Positions 14,031 to 21,072 of a stretch of DNA of 21,072 bases are shown here, piece after piece (positions within the stretch are counted from its first letter, which is position 1; each line of letters starts with the position of its first letter). The stretch covers positions 1 through 21,072 of the forward strand of contig DHVG01000018.1 of the NCBI GenBank assembly GCA_002412545.1. Direction: 5' to 3'. A model generated the notes under the pieces. The model saw only the letters and a list, made by a program, of their open reading frames with translations. It ran no database searches and was not told where the DNA came from. The position numbers and the translations under genes are program-made. The DNA comes from Elusimicrobia bacterium UBA5214 (GTDB lineage: Bacteria; Elusimicrobiota; UBA5214).

Positions 14031-16199
14031 ATGAAAAAATTAGCAATTTTTTTATTACTTTTTATTCTTTGTTTTGGGGTTTATCTTTACACGGCACCGC
14101 CAGGTTTGGTCGCTTATCGTGATGCCGGAGAAATGGTCACCGTTTCTAAAACACTCGGTATTGCTCATCCGCCAGGTTATCCTTTATACAGTATAATTGG
14201 TAAACTGTCAACTTTCTTCCCTTTAGGAAATATTGCTTACCGGGTAAATTTAGTTTCGCTGATTGCTGGTGCTTTAACTGTAAGCATGCTTTTTCTCGCT
14301 TTAAGTTATTTGGTTGATTTACCCACTGTTGTAATTAGTGCTTTACTTCTTGCTACCGGCTACTTACACTGGTATCTTTCTACTGTCCAGGAAATGTATT
14401 CCTTGAATATTTTGTTTACAGTCCTGCTGATTTATCTTATTTTTCGTCTATGGTTTATGGTTTATAGTTTACCGTCACTAACCACTAACCACTACCCACT
14501 CACTATTCACTCTTATTTATTTTTCTTTCTTTTTGGAATCGCGCTCGGTAATCGGATGGATATTCTGCTTACTTTACCCGGTTTTGCCTACTTATTTTAC
14601 CGAAAACTGAAAACTGAAAACTTTATGTCTTTACCTAATCACCCAATCACTCAATCACTAATAACTTTCTCTTTTTTTGTAATCGGTTTTTCCGTCTATC
14701 TCTATTTACCAATTCGTTCGGCAAGCGGTCCTTTGCTTGACTGGAATCATCCAGCAGATTTAGCCCGTTTCTGGGCAACACTTTCTCGGAAAACACACGG
14801 GGGGACACTGGATTTGCTTTCCCAGGGATATGCACAAGGTGCAAATTTTCTGCCGACAATCGTATTCTATTTTCAATGTCTGGCGAGAGAATATTTCTAT
14901 CTCGGTTTGCCGGTAGGTATTTTCGGACTTTTTCATTTGTATAAGAAACAGCGGAATTTAGCCATTGCGACATTTCTTTCTTGGGTAGTGAGTGGACCGG
15001 TTTTTGTTTATCTTTCTAATCTTCCGCCTAACCCGCATGCGTTAGCAATCTTAGAAGCACATTTTCTTCTTTCTTTTATTTTTTATCTTCTCTGGATTGG
15101 TTTTGGTATCTCTGTTCTTGGTAAGTATGGGAAAATTATCTTTCTGCCAATAATTGCCCTTAATTTCGTTATTCATTATCCGCAAGTGATAAAACGGAAC
15201 AATTTTTTTGTCCTTGATTATAGTCGGAATCTTTTTTCTCTCCTTGAACCGGATTCAATAATTGTTACTCGGGAAGATGTGCAAATTTTTTCTCTCTGGG
15301 AGAGACAAATTGTGAGAAACAAACGACCGGATTTGACGGTTATTGCTCAGGGTTTATCGGCGAGTCCTTGGTATCAGGAAGAGATTAAACGTTGGTATCC
15401 AGAGAGGAAAGTTTTCCTTACCAATACGAAAGAACCGGATACATTAAACCAATTTTTTTCCTTAAACGAACGAAAAATATATTTCAGCAGTGACAGTGAA
15501 TTACCATCCGCCGATTCGGCGGAATTGAAGTTTAAACTTAACCCTCAAGGTTTAGTTTTTCAAACAAGAGATGAACGTTTCTTTAATCCATACGAATTTT
15601 ATTCTCTTCGTGGTAAATACCGTTATTCGGCACATTATGATTTTTTCAGTCCGGATTTGGTTGAAGAATATGCAAAAGGTTATGAACGGTTAGGATTTAA
15701 ATATCTAAAAGATAACAATTACAAAGAAGCCGAGAAAAATTTCCTTTATGTTTTAACGATGAAACCGGACTTTGCGCAAGTGTATTCCACTTTAGGATAT
15801 CTCTATTTTGCGAATAATCGTTTCCTGGAGGCAGAAAAATTCTATACTTATGCTGTAGATACCTACGCTGATTTATATCGGAAGGCAGAAGAATATCGTT
15901 CTTTCCCGGAAGTGAAAGAAGCAATTAAGTCAGACATTTCCGGGGTTTACAACAATACCGGCGTAGTTTATGAACGTCAGAATAAAGAAAATGAAGCACT
16001 TAATACTTATCAGAAAGCAATGGAATATAATTCGGCAAATGCTGATGCCCAGTACAATATTGCGGTCATTTACTGGAAGAAAAACGACTGGGGAAAAGTA
16101 ATCTCAGCTTTAGAAAATGTTTTAAGGATAAATCCGCAACATCAGACAGCAAGAAATTATTTAATGCTGGCGAGAGAAAAACTAAAGGAAAGACAATGA
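14031..16199 (+). CDS. DUF2723 (TMEM260-like) protein with TPR tail, paralog 3 (divergent)
   Basis: A 722-residue polytopic protein of the same family but more diverged than paralogs 1 and 2. The first loop reads YRDAGEMVTVSKTLGIAHPPGYPLY, so the acidic pair D31/E34 is kept with Ala between. LGNHHT of the others is LGNRMD here. LPGFAYLFYRKLKTEN is conserved. The C-terminus has about four TPRs from near residue 545, including an extra segment with a longer spacing (VDTYADLYRKAEEYRSF), and ends in the shared module VIYWKKNDWGKV and INPQHQTARNYLMLARE. It is predicted to be a GT-C-type glycosyltransferase with a soluble TPR tail. Arrays at 14452, 14476, 14602 and 14637 and a palindrome at 15507 are in frame. 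The start has no Shine-Dalgarno site because the repeat at 13988 abuts it. Confidence 0.86.
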   Translation: MKKLAIFLLLFILCFGVYLYTAPPGLVAYRDAGEMVTVSKTLGIAHPPGYPLYSIIGKLSTFFPLGNIAYRVNLVSLIAGALTVSMLFLALSYLVDLPTVVISALLLATGYLHWYLSTVQEMYSLNILFTVLLIYLIFRLWFMVYSLPSLTTNHYPLTIHSYLFFFLFGIALGNRMDILLTLPGFAYLFYRKLKTENFMSLPNHPITQSLITFSFFVIGFSVYLYLPIRSASGPLLDWNHPADLARFWATLSRKTHGGTLDLLSQGYAQGANFLPTIVFYFQCLAREYFYLGLPVGIFGLFHLYKKQRNLAIATFLSWVVSGPVFVYLSNLPPNPHALAILEAHFLLSFIFYLLWIGFGISVLGKYGKIIFLPIIALNFVIHYPQVIKRNNFFVLDYSRNLFSLLEPDSIIVTREDVQIFSLWERQIVRNKRPDLTVIAQGLSASPWYQEEIKRWYPERKVFLTNTKEPDTLNQFFSLNERKIYFSSDSELPSADSAELKFKLNPQGLVFQTRDERFFNPYEFYSLRGKYRYSAHYDFFSPDLVEEYAKGYERLGFKYLKDNNYKEAEKNFLYVLTMKPDFAQVYSTLGYLYFANNRFLEAEKFYTYAVDTYADLYRKAEEYRSFPEVKEAIKSDISGVYNNTGVVYERQNKENEALNTYQKAMEYNSANADAQYNIAVIYWKKNDWGKVISALENVLRINPQHQTARNYLMLAREKLKERQ
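14452..14472 (+). repeat. Heptamer array GGTTTAT in DUF2723 paralog 3
   Basis: Three words: ggtttat, ggtttat, agtttac, encoding FMVYSLP. They lie directly before the CACTAAC array, and paralogs 1 and 2 have no matching residues, so this word adds length to the same loop. Confidence 0.7.
14476..14510 (+). repeat. Heptamer array CACTAAC in DUF2723 paralog 3
   Basis: Five words: cactaac, cactaac, cactacc, cactcac, tattcac, encoding LTTNHYPLTIH. This is the third occurrence of the word at the same loop of the three paralogs. Confidence 0.8.
14602..14660 (+). repeat. Heptamer array GAAAACT and octamer array AATCACTC in DUF2723 paralog 3
   Basis: Three exact copies of gaaaact (14602-14622) and, after a 14-base gap, three octamers aatcaccc, aatcactc, aatcacta (14637-14660). 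They encode KTENF and NHPITQSLI at the loop matching 12476-12540 of paralog 2. Confidence 0.78.
15507..15523 (+). repeat. In-frame palindrome in DUF2723 paralog 3
   Basis: TCCGCCG (15507-15513) pairs exactly with CGGCGGA (15517-15523) round a 3-base loop ATT. It encodes SADSAE from residue 493, in the soluble loop between membrane part and TPRs. Its GC-rich composition stands out from the AT-rich flanks. Confidence 0.6.
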
Positions 16200-16200
16200 A

Positions 16201-16288
16201 TTTTGGGGACTTCTCTTCACTCTATAATTTTTTGACTAAAATCAAGAGTCGTCAAAAACTTTAATGTCGTTCAGAAAAGTCCCCAAAA
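16201..16288 (+). repeat. 88-base element with 12-base terminal inverted repeats
   Basis: TTTTGGGGACTT (16201-16212) is exactly inverted at 16277-16288, with a further 3 pairs after one mismatch. Inside, TTTTTGAC (16229-16236) pairs with GTCAAAAA (16251-16258) over a 14-base loop. The whole could fold as one long cruciform. The form suits a MITE or REP-type element mobilised in trans, or a structured RNA. I see no target-site duplication beyond an A on each side and no T-run, so a terminator is not favoured. Confidence 0.6.
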
Positions 16289-16363
16289 CTCTATATGATG
16301 TGTGGACGCGGGGGAAACCCGGGAAACTCTTTGAGTTGACAAACGGCAAAGAACAGATTAGAA
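16289..16363 (+). other. Leader between the inverted-repeat element and the DUF4175 gene
   Basis: 75 bases with no ORF. Two small potential hairpins are visible: CGGG-GGAAA-CCCG at about 16310-16322 and AACTC-TTT-GAGTT at about 16325-16337. There is no Shine-Dalgarno site before ATG 16364. I do not recognise a known riboswitch or RNA family. Confidence 0.3.
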
Positions 16364-19300
16364 ATGAACCAAGCATACTTTAAACTTATTAGCTTAGTGA
16401 AAAAAATTCGTTTGACGGTAATTGTTTCGGTATTAGTTGAAACTTTAGCTTTATTTGCCGGGATAAGTACAGCCATTATCTTGGTTTATGTTTTTCTTGA
16501 TTATTTTGTGAATTTTGCACGTAATTTACGCTCGTTTTTATTTCCCATTTTAACATTTTTATTTTTTATTTTTTTATTACTGCTGATTTTCCTTAAACTC
16601 AGCATAAATTGGAAAAAAGAAAAAATTGCTTTACTAATTGGTAAAGTTTACCCGAATTTAAAAGATAATTTTATTAACGCTTTACAATTAGGAGCAAAGA
16701 AAAAGTCTTACTTTTCCGAAGAATTAGTTGCTGCCTTAATTGAGCAGGTGAGCAGAAAGACGGAAATAGTAAAACCGTTTCCGGTTTTTTCTGCTTTAAC
16801 CGTAAGACTGAGAGAATATCTCTTTTTCACTTTTTCTTCTTTCCTTGTTTTATTAGTCACTTATACTCTCTTTCCTAAAGTTTATATTTACAGTTTACCG
16901 CGTTTATTTCTGGTTGAATATACCCCGGTAATAAAAGTTATCCCGGGTAATTTTTCTTTACCCCGGGGGAACAATCTGGAAATAATCGCTGAAATTGGAG
17001 AAGTAATGACGGCGAAAGAAAAACCGTTGCTACTCTACCGTTATGAAAAAGGCAAATGGAATAAGAATTTAATGAGTATTAAAGAAAGTACTCCTTCCCG
17101 GTTGACAAAATATAATTTTCTTTTTTCTTCAGTTTTAGAAAATTTGGAATACCGGATAAATTGGGGTAAACTATCCAGCCCTTTATATCAGGTCAAAGTC
17201 ATTTCACCACCGGAAATTGGTGACTTTAGTTTTGAATACCATTATCCAAGTTATACTCAGTTACCAGCAGAAAAAGTAGAAAAAACAAACGGTGATATTT
17301 CTACTCTCCTGGGAACAAGAGTGTATCTGAAAGCAAAAGTTAACAAGCCGTTAAAGAAAGCTACTCTCGTTTTTGCTGACGGACAAATGAAGGAACTAAA
17401 ATATGGGAAAAATACGGTGCAGGGTGAAATTTTAATCAGTAAAGAAAATACTTACTGGTTTGAACTATCCGATGAGGATGGATACCTTAGCCAGGACTCA
17501 ATAAAATATAAAATTGAAATAAAACCTGACGAATTTCCTAAGATTGAATTTCTTTCCCCGAAGGAAGATTTAATTGTTTCCGAAAAAGGTAAACTGAAAT
17601 TAACCTATCTCGCCAGTGACGATTTTGGACTAAAACAGGTAACCCTGTTTTATCACCGGCAAAATGAGAAAGATTGGTCGGTTTTAGATGTGACCCTCTT
17701 TCCTCCCGGAACGAAAGAAAAAATAGATGATTTTGATTGGAATTTAGCTGAATTTTCTTTCCTTCCCGGTGAAACGATTGAATATTATCTCCAAATTAGT
17801 GATAACGATACGATTTCTGGACCGAAAAAAAGTTCTAGCGAAATCTTAAAAATTGAAATTTTCAGTTATGAAAGAGAACACCGGGAAATTGAAAAAAATC
17901 TTTATTCTTTCCAGGAAAATTTACTTGAACTTCTTGCTCAACAGATTGAAGCACAGAAACTTAGCGATAAAATTGAAAAACTGCGTGAAGTAAGCACTTC
18001 ACCGGCAGAACAACTCCTTCCCTGGACGGAATTAGAAAATCAACAGAAAAAAATTGCTGAGAAAACTGCGGAAAATATTAAAAATCTTAACGAGCAGTTG
18101 GAACGGATGAAAAATGACCCTTTAACCACCCAACGTACTTATGAAGAATACTCAGGATTAAAAGATAATCTTGAATACTTACAACAAAAACCGATGCAGG
18201 AAATTTTTACTCCGATTAAAGAAAAAAATCTTCCCGAAACAAAAAATAAACAGGAAGAAATTGTTAGCAATTTAGAAAAGATGTCACTTTTGAGTGAAGA
18301 TATTCTTGATTACCAGCGAATGTATAATTTGCTTACTCATACTCAAGAACTTAATGAACTTAGTGCTGATTTGACTACAAATTTAGAAAAAATGTCCAGT
18401 TTAGACGAAAAATCAATAAAGGAATTCAATGAAACTATAGATAAAATTGCTAAATTGTTTGACAAAGTGCAGGAATTACTGACAAAAATGCCCCAGGAAT
18501 TACCGGAAGAATTTGTTAACCAGCCACAGGTTAAGGAAATTAATCTCGGGCAGACCGAGGATTTATTCAGCCAACTTAAACAAGCACTTGCTCAAGGTAA
18601 CCTGCAGTCGGCACTGGAATATGCGAAATCTTTAGCCCAGAATCTTGCAAAAATTCTAGAAACCTTACAACAAGCCGCACAGACATCAGCATATAGTGAA
18701 ATGGATAAATTAAGTCAAGAATTGGAAAAACATACCCGTGAATTGGATAATTTAATTGAAGAAGAAAATAAAGAAGTGGCAAAGACGACTAAATACGAAC
18801 AGAAACGGTTAGATAAACTCTTACAATTTCAGGATAGATTATTAGAAGAACTTGCCCGGAGACAAAAGAAAGTTATTGAAAATACCCGAAATTTGGAAAA
18901 ATCTGCCGGGTTCAGCTGGTCGGTAGCGAATGTTTTACCAAAAATGGAAAAGGTCTATGCCGAGTTCAACGAGAAGAAAGTCCAAGATGCGGTTAAGCTT
19001 TTGGGTGAAATTATCAGCGAACTAAAAAATCTTGGTTCGCTTATCCGGAATATTTTTAATGCCCAGAATACCGAATACGCAAATTGGCAAAAGAAACATG
19101 AAGAGTCGCGAACTAAGGGAGAAAAACCGGCTGGAGATTTTCTTCAACAAGGGCAAAAATTGAAAGAACAAATTGACAATTTACCCCGGATTATCGACGC
19201 AACAAAAAATATTGAAGATGAAGAAACGGCAATCCTTGACCTTTTGAAAAAGAATAGTAAACCCGATAGTTCAGAATTTTTCAGCAAGCCGGAAAAGGAT

Positions 19301-19786
19301 GAAATCCAGAATTTAGGTAAAAAACAGGATGAACTTGCTGACCGTACCAGAAAATTGAATCTCCAACTCCAAACCTTGGGACAGAAAAGTGCGCTTCTCG
19401 GGCCGGAATTGAGCCAGAATTTGCGTAATGCACAAAAATCAATGCAGGACGGAGAAAATAATCTTAATCAGTATTCTACTGGTGAGGCATTAGATAACGA
19501 AAAAGATGCGCTCTACTGGCTCAATCAGGGTAAAGAAGGCATCTCGCAGGCAATACAAAAATTAGCCGGCGGTGAGAAGAAAGTCTCCCAACCAGTTGCT
19601 GGGTTTATCCAGCATCCGGCTTCCGGTCCTCTGGGGATAAAAATCGGTTATGTGAAATTACCCGGTGCTGAAGAATACAAACCACCGAAAGAATTCCGTG
19701 AAGAACTCCTTGAAGCATTAAAAGAAAAATATCCTAAACTTTACGAAGAACTAATTAAACAATATTATAAACGCCTTACTGAGTAA
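16364..19786 (+). CDS. DUF4175-like large membrane protein with long helical region
   Basis: A 1140-residue protein. Membrane helices lie at about 19-47, 57-79 and 151-171, followed by an extracytoplasmic beta-rich part (about 180-500, with PGNFSLPRGNNLEI, VEKTNGDISTLLGTRV and ASDDFGLKQVTLFYH) and then a very long Glu/Lys/Gln-rich alpha-helical, partly coiled-coil region from about 503 to 1070. The C-terminus (YKPPKEFREELLEALKEKYP then LIKQYYKRL) matches the end typical of DUF4175 proteins in MoxR/VWA clusters. The function is unknown; the family is thought to be a structural or scaffolding partner of the VWA proteins in the periplasm. It is the last large gene of the operon-like run. ATG 16364 is the only plausible start, but it lacks a ribosome-binding site. 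Confidence 0.8.
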   Translation: MNQAYFKLISLVKKIRLTVIVSVLVETLALFAGISTAIILVYVFLDYFVNFARNLRSFLFPILTFLFFIFLLLLIFLKLSINWKKEKIALLIGKVYPNLKDNFINALQLGAKKKSYFSEELVAALIEQVSRKTEIVKPFPVFSALTVRLREYLFFTFSSFLVLLVTYTLFPKVYIYSLPRLFLVEYTPVIKVIPGNFSLPRGNNLEIIAEIGEVMTAKEKPLLLYRYEKGKWNKNLMSIKESTPSRLTKYNFLFSSVLENLEYRINWGKLSSPLYQVKVISPPEIGDFSFEYHYPSYTQLPAEKVEKTNGDISTLLGTRVYLKAKVNKPLKKATLVFADGQMKELKYGKNTVQGEILISKENTYWFELSDEDGYLSQDSIKYKIEIKPDEFPKIEFLSPKEDLIVSEKGKLKLTYLASDDFGLKQVTLFYHRQNEKDWSVLDVTLFPPGTKEKIDDFDWNLAEFSFLPGETIEYYLQISDNDTISGPKKSSSEILKIEIFSYEREHREIEKNLYSFQENLLELLAQQIEAQKLSDKIEKLREVSTSPAEQLLPWTELENQQKKIAEKTAENIKNLNEQLERMKNDPLTTQRTYEEYSGLKDNLEYLQQKPMQEIFTPIKEKNLPETKNKQEEIVSNLEKMSLLSEDILDYQRMYNLLTHTQELNELSADLTTNLEKMSSLDEKSIKEFNETIDKIAKLFDKVQELLTKMPQELPEEFVNQPQVKEINLGQTEDLFSQLKQALAQGNLQSALEYAKSLAQNLAKILETLQQAAQTSAYSEMDKLSQELEKHTRELDNLIEEENKEVAKTTKYEQKRLDKLLQFQDRLLEELARRQKKVIENTRNLEKSAGFSWSVANVLPKMEKVYAEFNEKKVQDAVKLLGEIISELKNLGSLIRNIFNAQNTEYANWQKKHEESRTKGEKPAGDFLQQGQKLKEQIDNLPRIIDATKNIEDEETAILDLLKKNSKPDSSEFFSKPEKDEIQNLGKKQDELADRTRKLNLQLQTLGQKSALLGPELSQNLRNAQKSMQDGENNLNQYSTGEALDNEKDALYWLNQGKEGISQAIQKLAGGEKKVSQPVAGFIQHPASGPLGIKIGYVKLPGAEEYKPPKEFREELLEALKEKYPKLYEELIKQYYKRLTE

Positions 19787-19790
19787 AAAA

Positions 19791-20150
19791 ATGAAAGAAT
19801 ACACCCGTAGAGCAATTGCCTACATAATTTACCGGATAATCACGGGAAACGAAATCTTCCAAATCTATGATTATTCTCTTTCGCGGAAATTTCAATATAC
19901 GGGCAAAGTTACTTTGAGTAGTGTTTCTATTTTTGACCCAGAACAGAAATCTTCAATTACTGGTTCGGAAAAGGCAAGTTTATATATTCTTCACCGGGAT
20001 AATGAAAAATACATAGATTTTACGATTAGAGAAAATAATTTTCAGGGTTACGACTACGAGTCACATAAACCCTTTTCCGGAATGCTCAAAGGTAACTTAA
20101 TTTCCATCTACGACCCTGAATATTCAAGGTCTTTTGACTACTCTTTGTAA
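19791..20150 (+). CDS. Small hypothetical protein with an internal duplication
   Basis: A 119-residue protein I do not recognise, starting 4 bases after the DUF4175 stop. It has two similar beta-rich units: residues 25-51 (IYDYSLSRKF, then a G-K-V run, SVSIFDPE) and 86-110 (GYDYESHKPFSG, then KGNLISIYDPE), and ends FDYSL, like the start of a third unit. The aromatic, Asp-rich pattern YDYS...SI(F/Y)DPE suggests a closed or repetitive beta structure. No signal peptide is visible; the N-terminus is mildly hydrophobic (AIAYIIYRII). Being short and after a large gene, it may be co-transcribed with it. Confidence 0.7.
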   Translation: MKEYTRRAIAYIIYRIITGNEIFQIYDYSLSRKFQYTGKVTLSSVSIFDPEQKSSITGSEKASLYILHRDNEKYIDFTIRENNFQGYDYESHKPFSGMLKGNLISIYDPEYSRSFDYSL

Positions 20151-20163
20151 AATGGAGAGAAAG

Positions 20164-20358
20164 ATGAAAAAACTTCATCGTTCACAAAAAGACAAAAAAA
20201 TTGCTGGTATTTGTGGTGGATTAGGAGAAATGTTTTCCCTTGATTCTACATTAATCCGACTTGCTTTTGTTTTTCTTGCGATAAGCACAGGTATAGCACC
20301 GTTGGTTATTACTTACATCGTGGGATGGATAATTATCCCGGTAGCCCCGGAGGAATGA
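20164..20358 (+). CDS. PspC-domain membrane protein
   Basis: A 64-residue single-domain PspC protein. The domain starts at once: KKLHRSQKDKKIAGICGGLGEMF, then LDSTLIRLAFVFLAI and a second hydrophobic stretch (APLVITYIVGWIIIPV), as in stand-alone PspC-domain proteins of the envelope stress response family. ATG 20164 is preferred because GGAG at 20154-20157 is 6 bases before it and the family starts there; in-frame ATGs at 20134 and 20152 are less suitable. No PspA or PspB homolog is seen nearby, so stress-response function is only presumed from the family. Confidence 0.85.
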   Translation: MKKLHRSQKDKKIAGICGGLGEMFSLDSTLIRLAFVFLAISTGIAPLVITYIVGWIIIPVAPEE

Positions 20359-20399
20359 GTCCCGCCCTATGCCAACGCATGTTATTCAGCGTGACTCAT
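20355..20399 (+). repeat. Inverted repeat overlapping the PspC stop
   Basis: ATGAGTC (20355-20361) is inverted at 20393-20399, with a smaller ATGC/GCAT pair between. No T-run follows, so a rho-independent terminator is not supported. It lies in the 114-base gap before the DUF167 gene and may be another extragenic palindrome. Confidence 0.4.
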
Positions 20400-20472
20400 C
20401 GGGAAAGATACCTACATGATTTCAATCCTGCTTAAAGATTTGAGAAATTTTAGCATGGAGCGGGATTCTAAA

Positions 20473-20691
20473 ATGAAAATTTCGGTAAGAGTTAAACCAA
20501 ATTCAAAAGAAGAAAAAGTAGATAAATTACTTGAGAATGAATATGTCCTAAGGGTTAAAGCACCACCTAAAGAAGGTAAAGCGAATTTAGCGGTAATAGA
20601 ATTGTTAAGCGAACATTTCGGGATAGCTAAAAGCCGGATTGTAATCCTCAAAGGACATAAAAGTAAAAATAAAATTGTTCAAATTCTATAA
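20473..20691 (+). CDS. DUF167 / YggU-family protein
   Basis: A 72-residue protein of the DUF167 (YggU) family: MKISVRVKPNSKEEKV, YVLRVKAPPKEGKANLAVIE, LLSEHFGIAKSRIVILKGHKSKNK. The conserved PPKEGKAN core and the KGHKSKNK end are characteristic. ATG 20473 matches the usual family N-terminus; GGAG at 20457-20460 is 12 bases before it. In-frame ATGs at 20416 and 20455 would add non-conserved residues. The function of the family is not established. It is 7 bases before the thioesterase gene. Confidence 0.88.
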   Translation: MKISVRVKPNSKEEKVDKLLENEYVLRVKAPPKEGKANLAVIELLSEHFGIAKSRIVILKGHKSKNKIVQIL

Positions 20692-20698
20692 ACATTAA

Positions 20699-21072
20699 AT
20701 GGTTAACCAGAATATAAAACTTGAAGATGACGGATATTGTTTTGTTTGTGGGAAAAATAATCGTGAGGGTTTAAAAATCAACTGGACGATTGCAGGTAAA
20801 ACTACAAGAGCAGAATTTGTTCCTTTAAAGAAATTTCAAGGATTTAAAGATATTCTGCACGGTGGAATAATTACCTCACTTCTTGATGAAGCGATGGGAC
20901 GGCTTGCCTGGATAGTTTATGGGAACTGCATCTCAGTGGAAATCGAGGTGCGGTTTATTCATCCAGCCAAGATTAATGAAAAACTTCTTATCACTGGCGA
21001 GATAGTTAATACGGTAAAGAGAATCATCTATGCACGTAGCGAAATAAAAAAAGAAGACGGCACAAAAATTGC
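20699..21072 (+). CDS. PaaI-like hotdog-fold thioesterase (partial, runs off the end)
   Basis: The frame is open from ATG 20699 to the window end (124 codons). After DGYCFVCGKNNREGLKINW (a CxxC-bearing N-terminus seen in some members) comes the hotdog thioesterase signature, ILHGGIITSLLDEAMGR, then VEIEVRFIHPAKINEKLLITGEI. These proteins hydrolyse small acyl-CoA or acyl-ACP thioesters; the substrate cannot be told. The 3' end lies outside the window. It starts 7 bases after the DUF167 stop and so is probably co-transcribed. Confidence 0.85.
   Translation, partial: MVNQNIKLEDDGYCFVCGKNNREGLKINWTIAGKTTRAEFVPLKKFQGFKDILHGGIITSLLDEAMGRLAWIVYGNCISVEIEVRFIHPAKINEKLLITGEIVNTVKRIIYARSEIKKEDGTKI

Noticed and set aside
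10212..14510. CRISPR array
   Set aside because: The repeat words are only 7-8 bases, tandem without spacers, and lie within genes; no cas genes are present.
20134..20163. Longer start for the PspC protein
   Set aside because: The PspC domain begins at the ATG at 20164, which has a suitable ribosome-binding site; the longer form overlaps the preceding gene.

Overview
The window is AT-rich bacterial DNA with almost every gene on the + strand, and looks like one long envelope-biogenesis operon. It starts inside the C-terminal tip of a methyl-accepting chemotaxis protein and ends inside a PaaI-like thioesterase gene. No tRNA, rRNA, transposase or CRISPR array was seen. The gene families (DUF58/BatA-type VWA proteins, DUF4159, DUF4175, three DUF2723-TPR proteins, a YfhO protein) and the many short word repeats suggest an uncultivated lineage, perhaps in or near the FCB group or a WOR-3-like candidate phylum. 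That placement is inference from gene content only.

Layout: (1) 1-225, end of a chemotaxis receptor. (2) 272-4485, a MoxR AAA+ ATPase, a DUF58 protein and a BatA-like membrane VWA protein: the classical MoxR/VWA chaperone-like set. (3) 4472-9809, a YfhO-family membrane protein, an exported DUF4159 protein, and a membrane VWA plus glutamine-amidotransferase-like protein. (4) 9806-16199, three tandem DUF2723 proteins (TMEM260-like, GT-C type O-mannosyltransferase relatives), each with a C-terminal TPR tail. (5) 16364-19786, a 1140-residue DUF4175-like membrane protein with a long helical region. (6) 19791-21072, a small hypothetical protein with an internal duplication, a PspC-domain protein, a DUF167/YggU protein and a partial hotdog thioesterase.

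Gene packing is very tight (ATGA overlaps at 6727, 9806 and 11932; a 14-base overlap at 4472; gaps of 2-7 bases elsewhere), so groups 2-5 are probably co-transcribed. The simplest reading is that the MoxR/VWA module assembles or activates envelope proteins or enzymes, and that the four GT-C-like proteins (YfhO plus three DUF2723) glycosylate exported proteins or surface polymers. This coupling is inferred from co-location.

The most unusual feature is a second layer written over the genes. Arrays of degenerate 7-base and 8-base words (CACTAAC, GAAAACT, ATTGCAA, GGTTATT, GGTTTAT, TTTCTGT and others) and short GC-rich palindromes occur inside coding sequence and in the gaps. They are densest in the three DUF2723 paralogs, where they sit at matching loop positions, sometimes with a different word at the same site. 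They are always in frame and generate 7-residue periodic peptide, loops, a transmembrane start and even a signal peptide. They resemble the short tandemly repeated sequences of cyanobacteria and the protein-invading palindromes of Rickettsia, but I do not recognise a described system with this combination.
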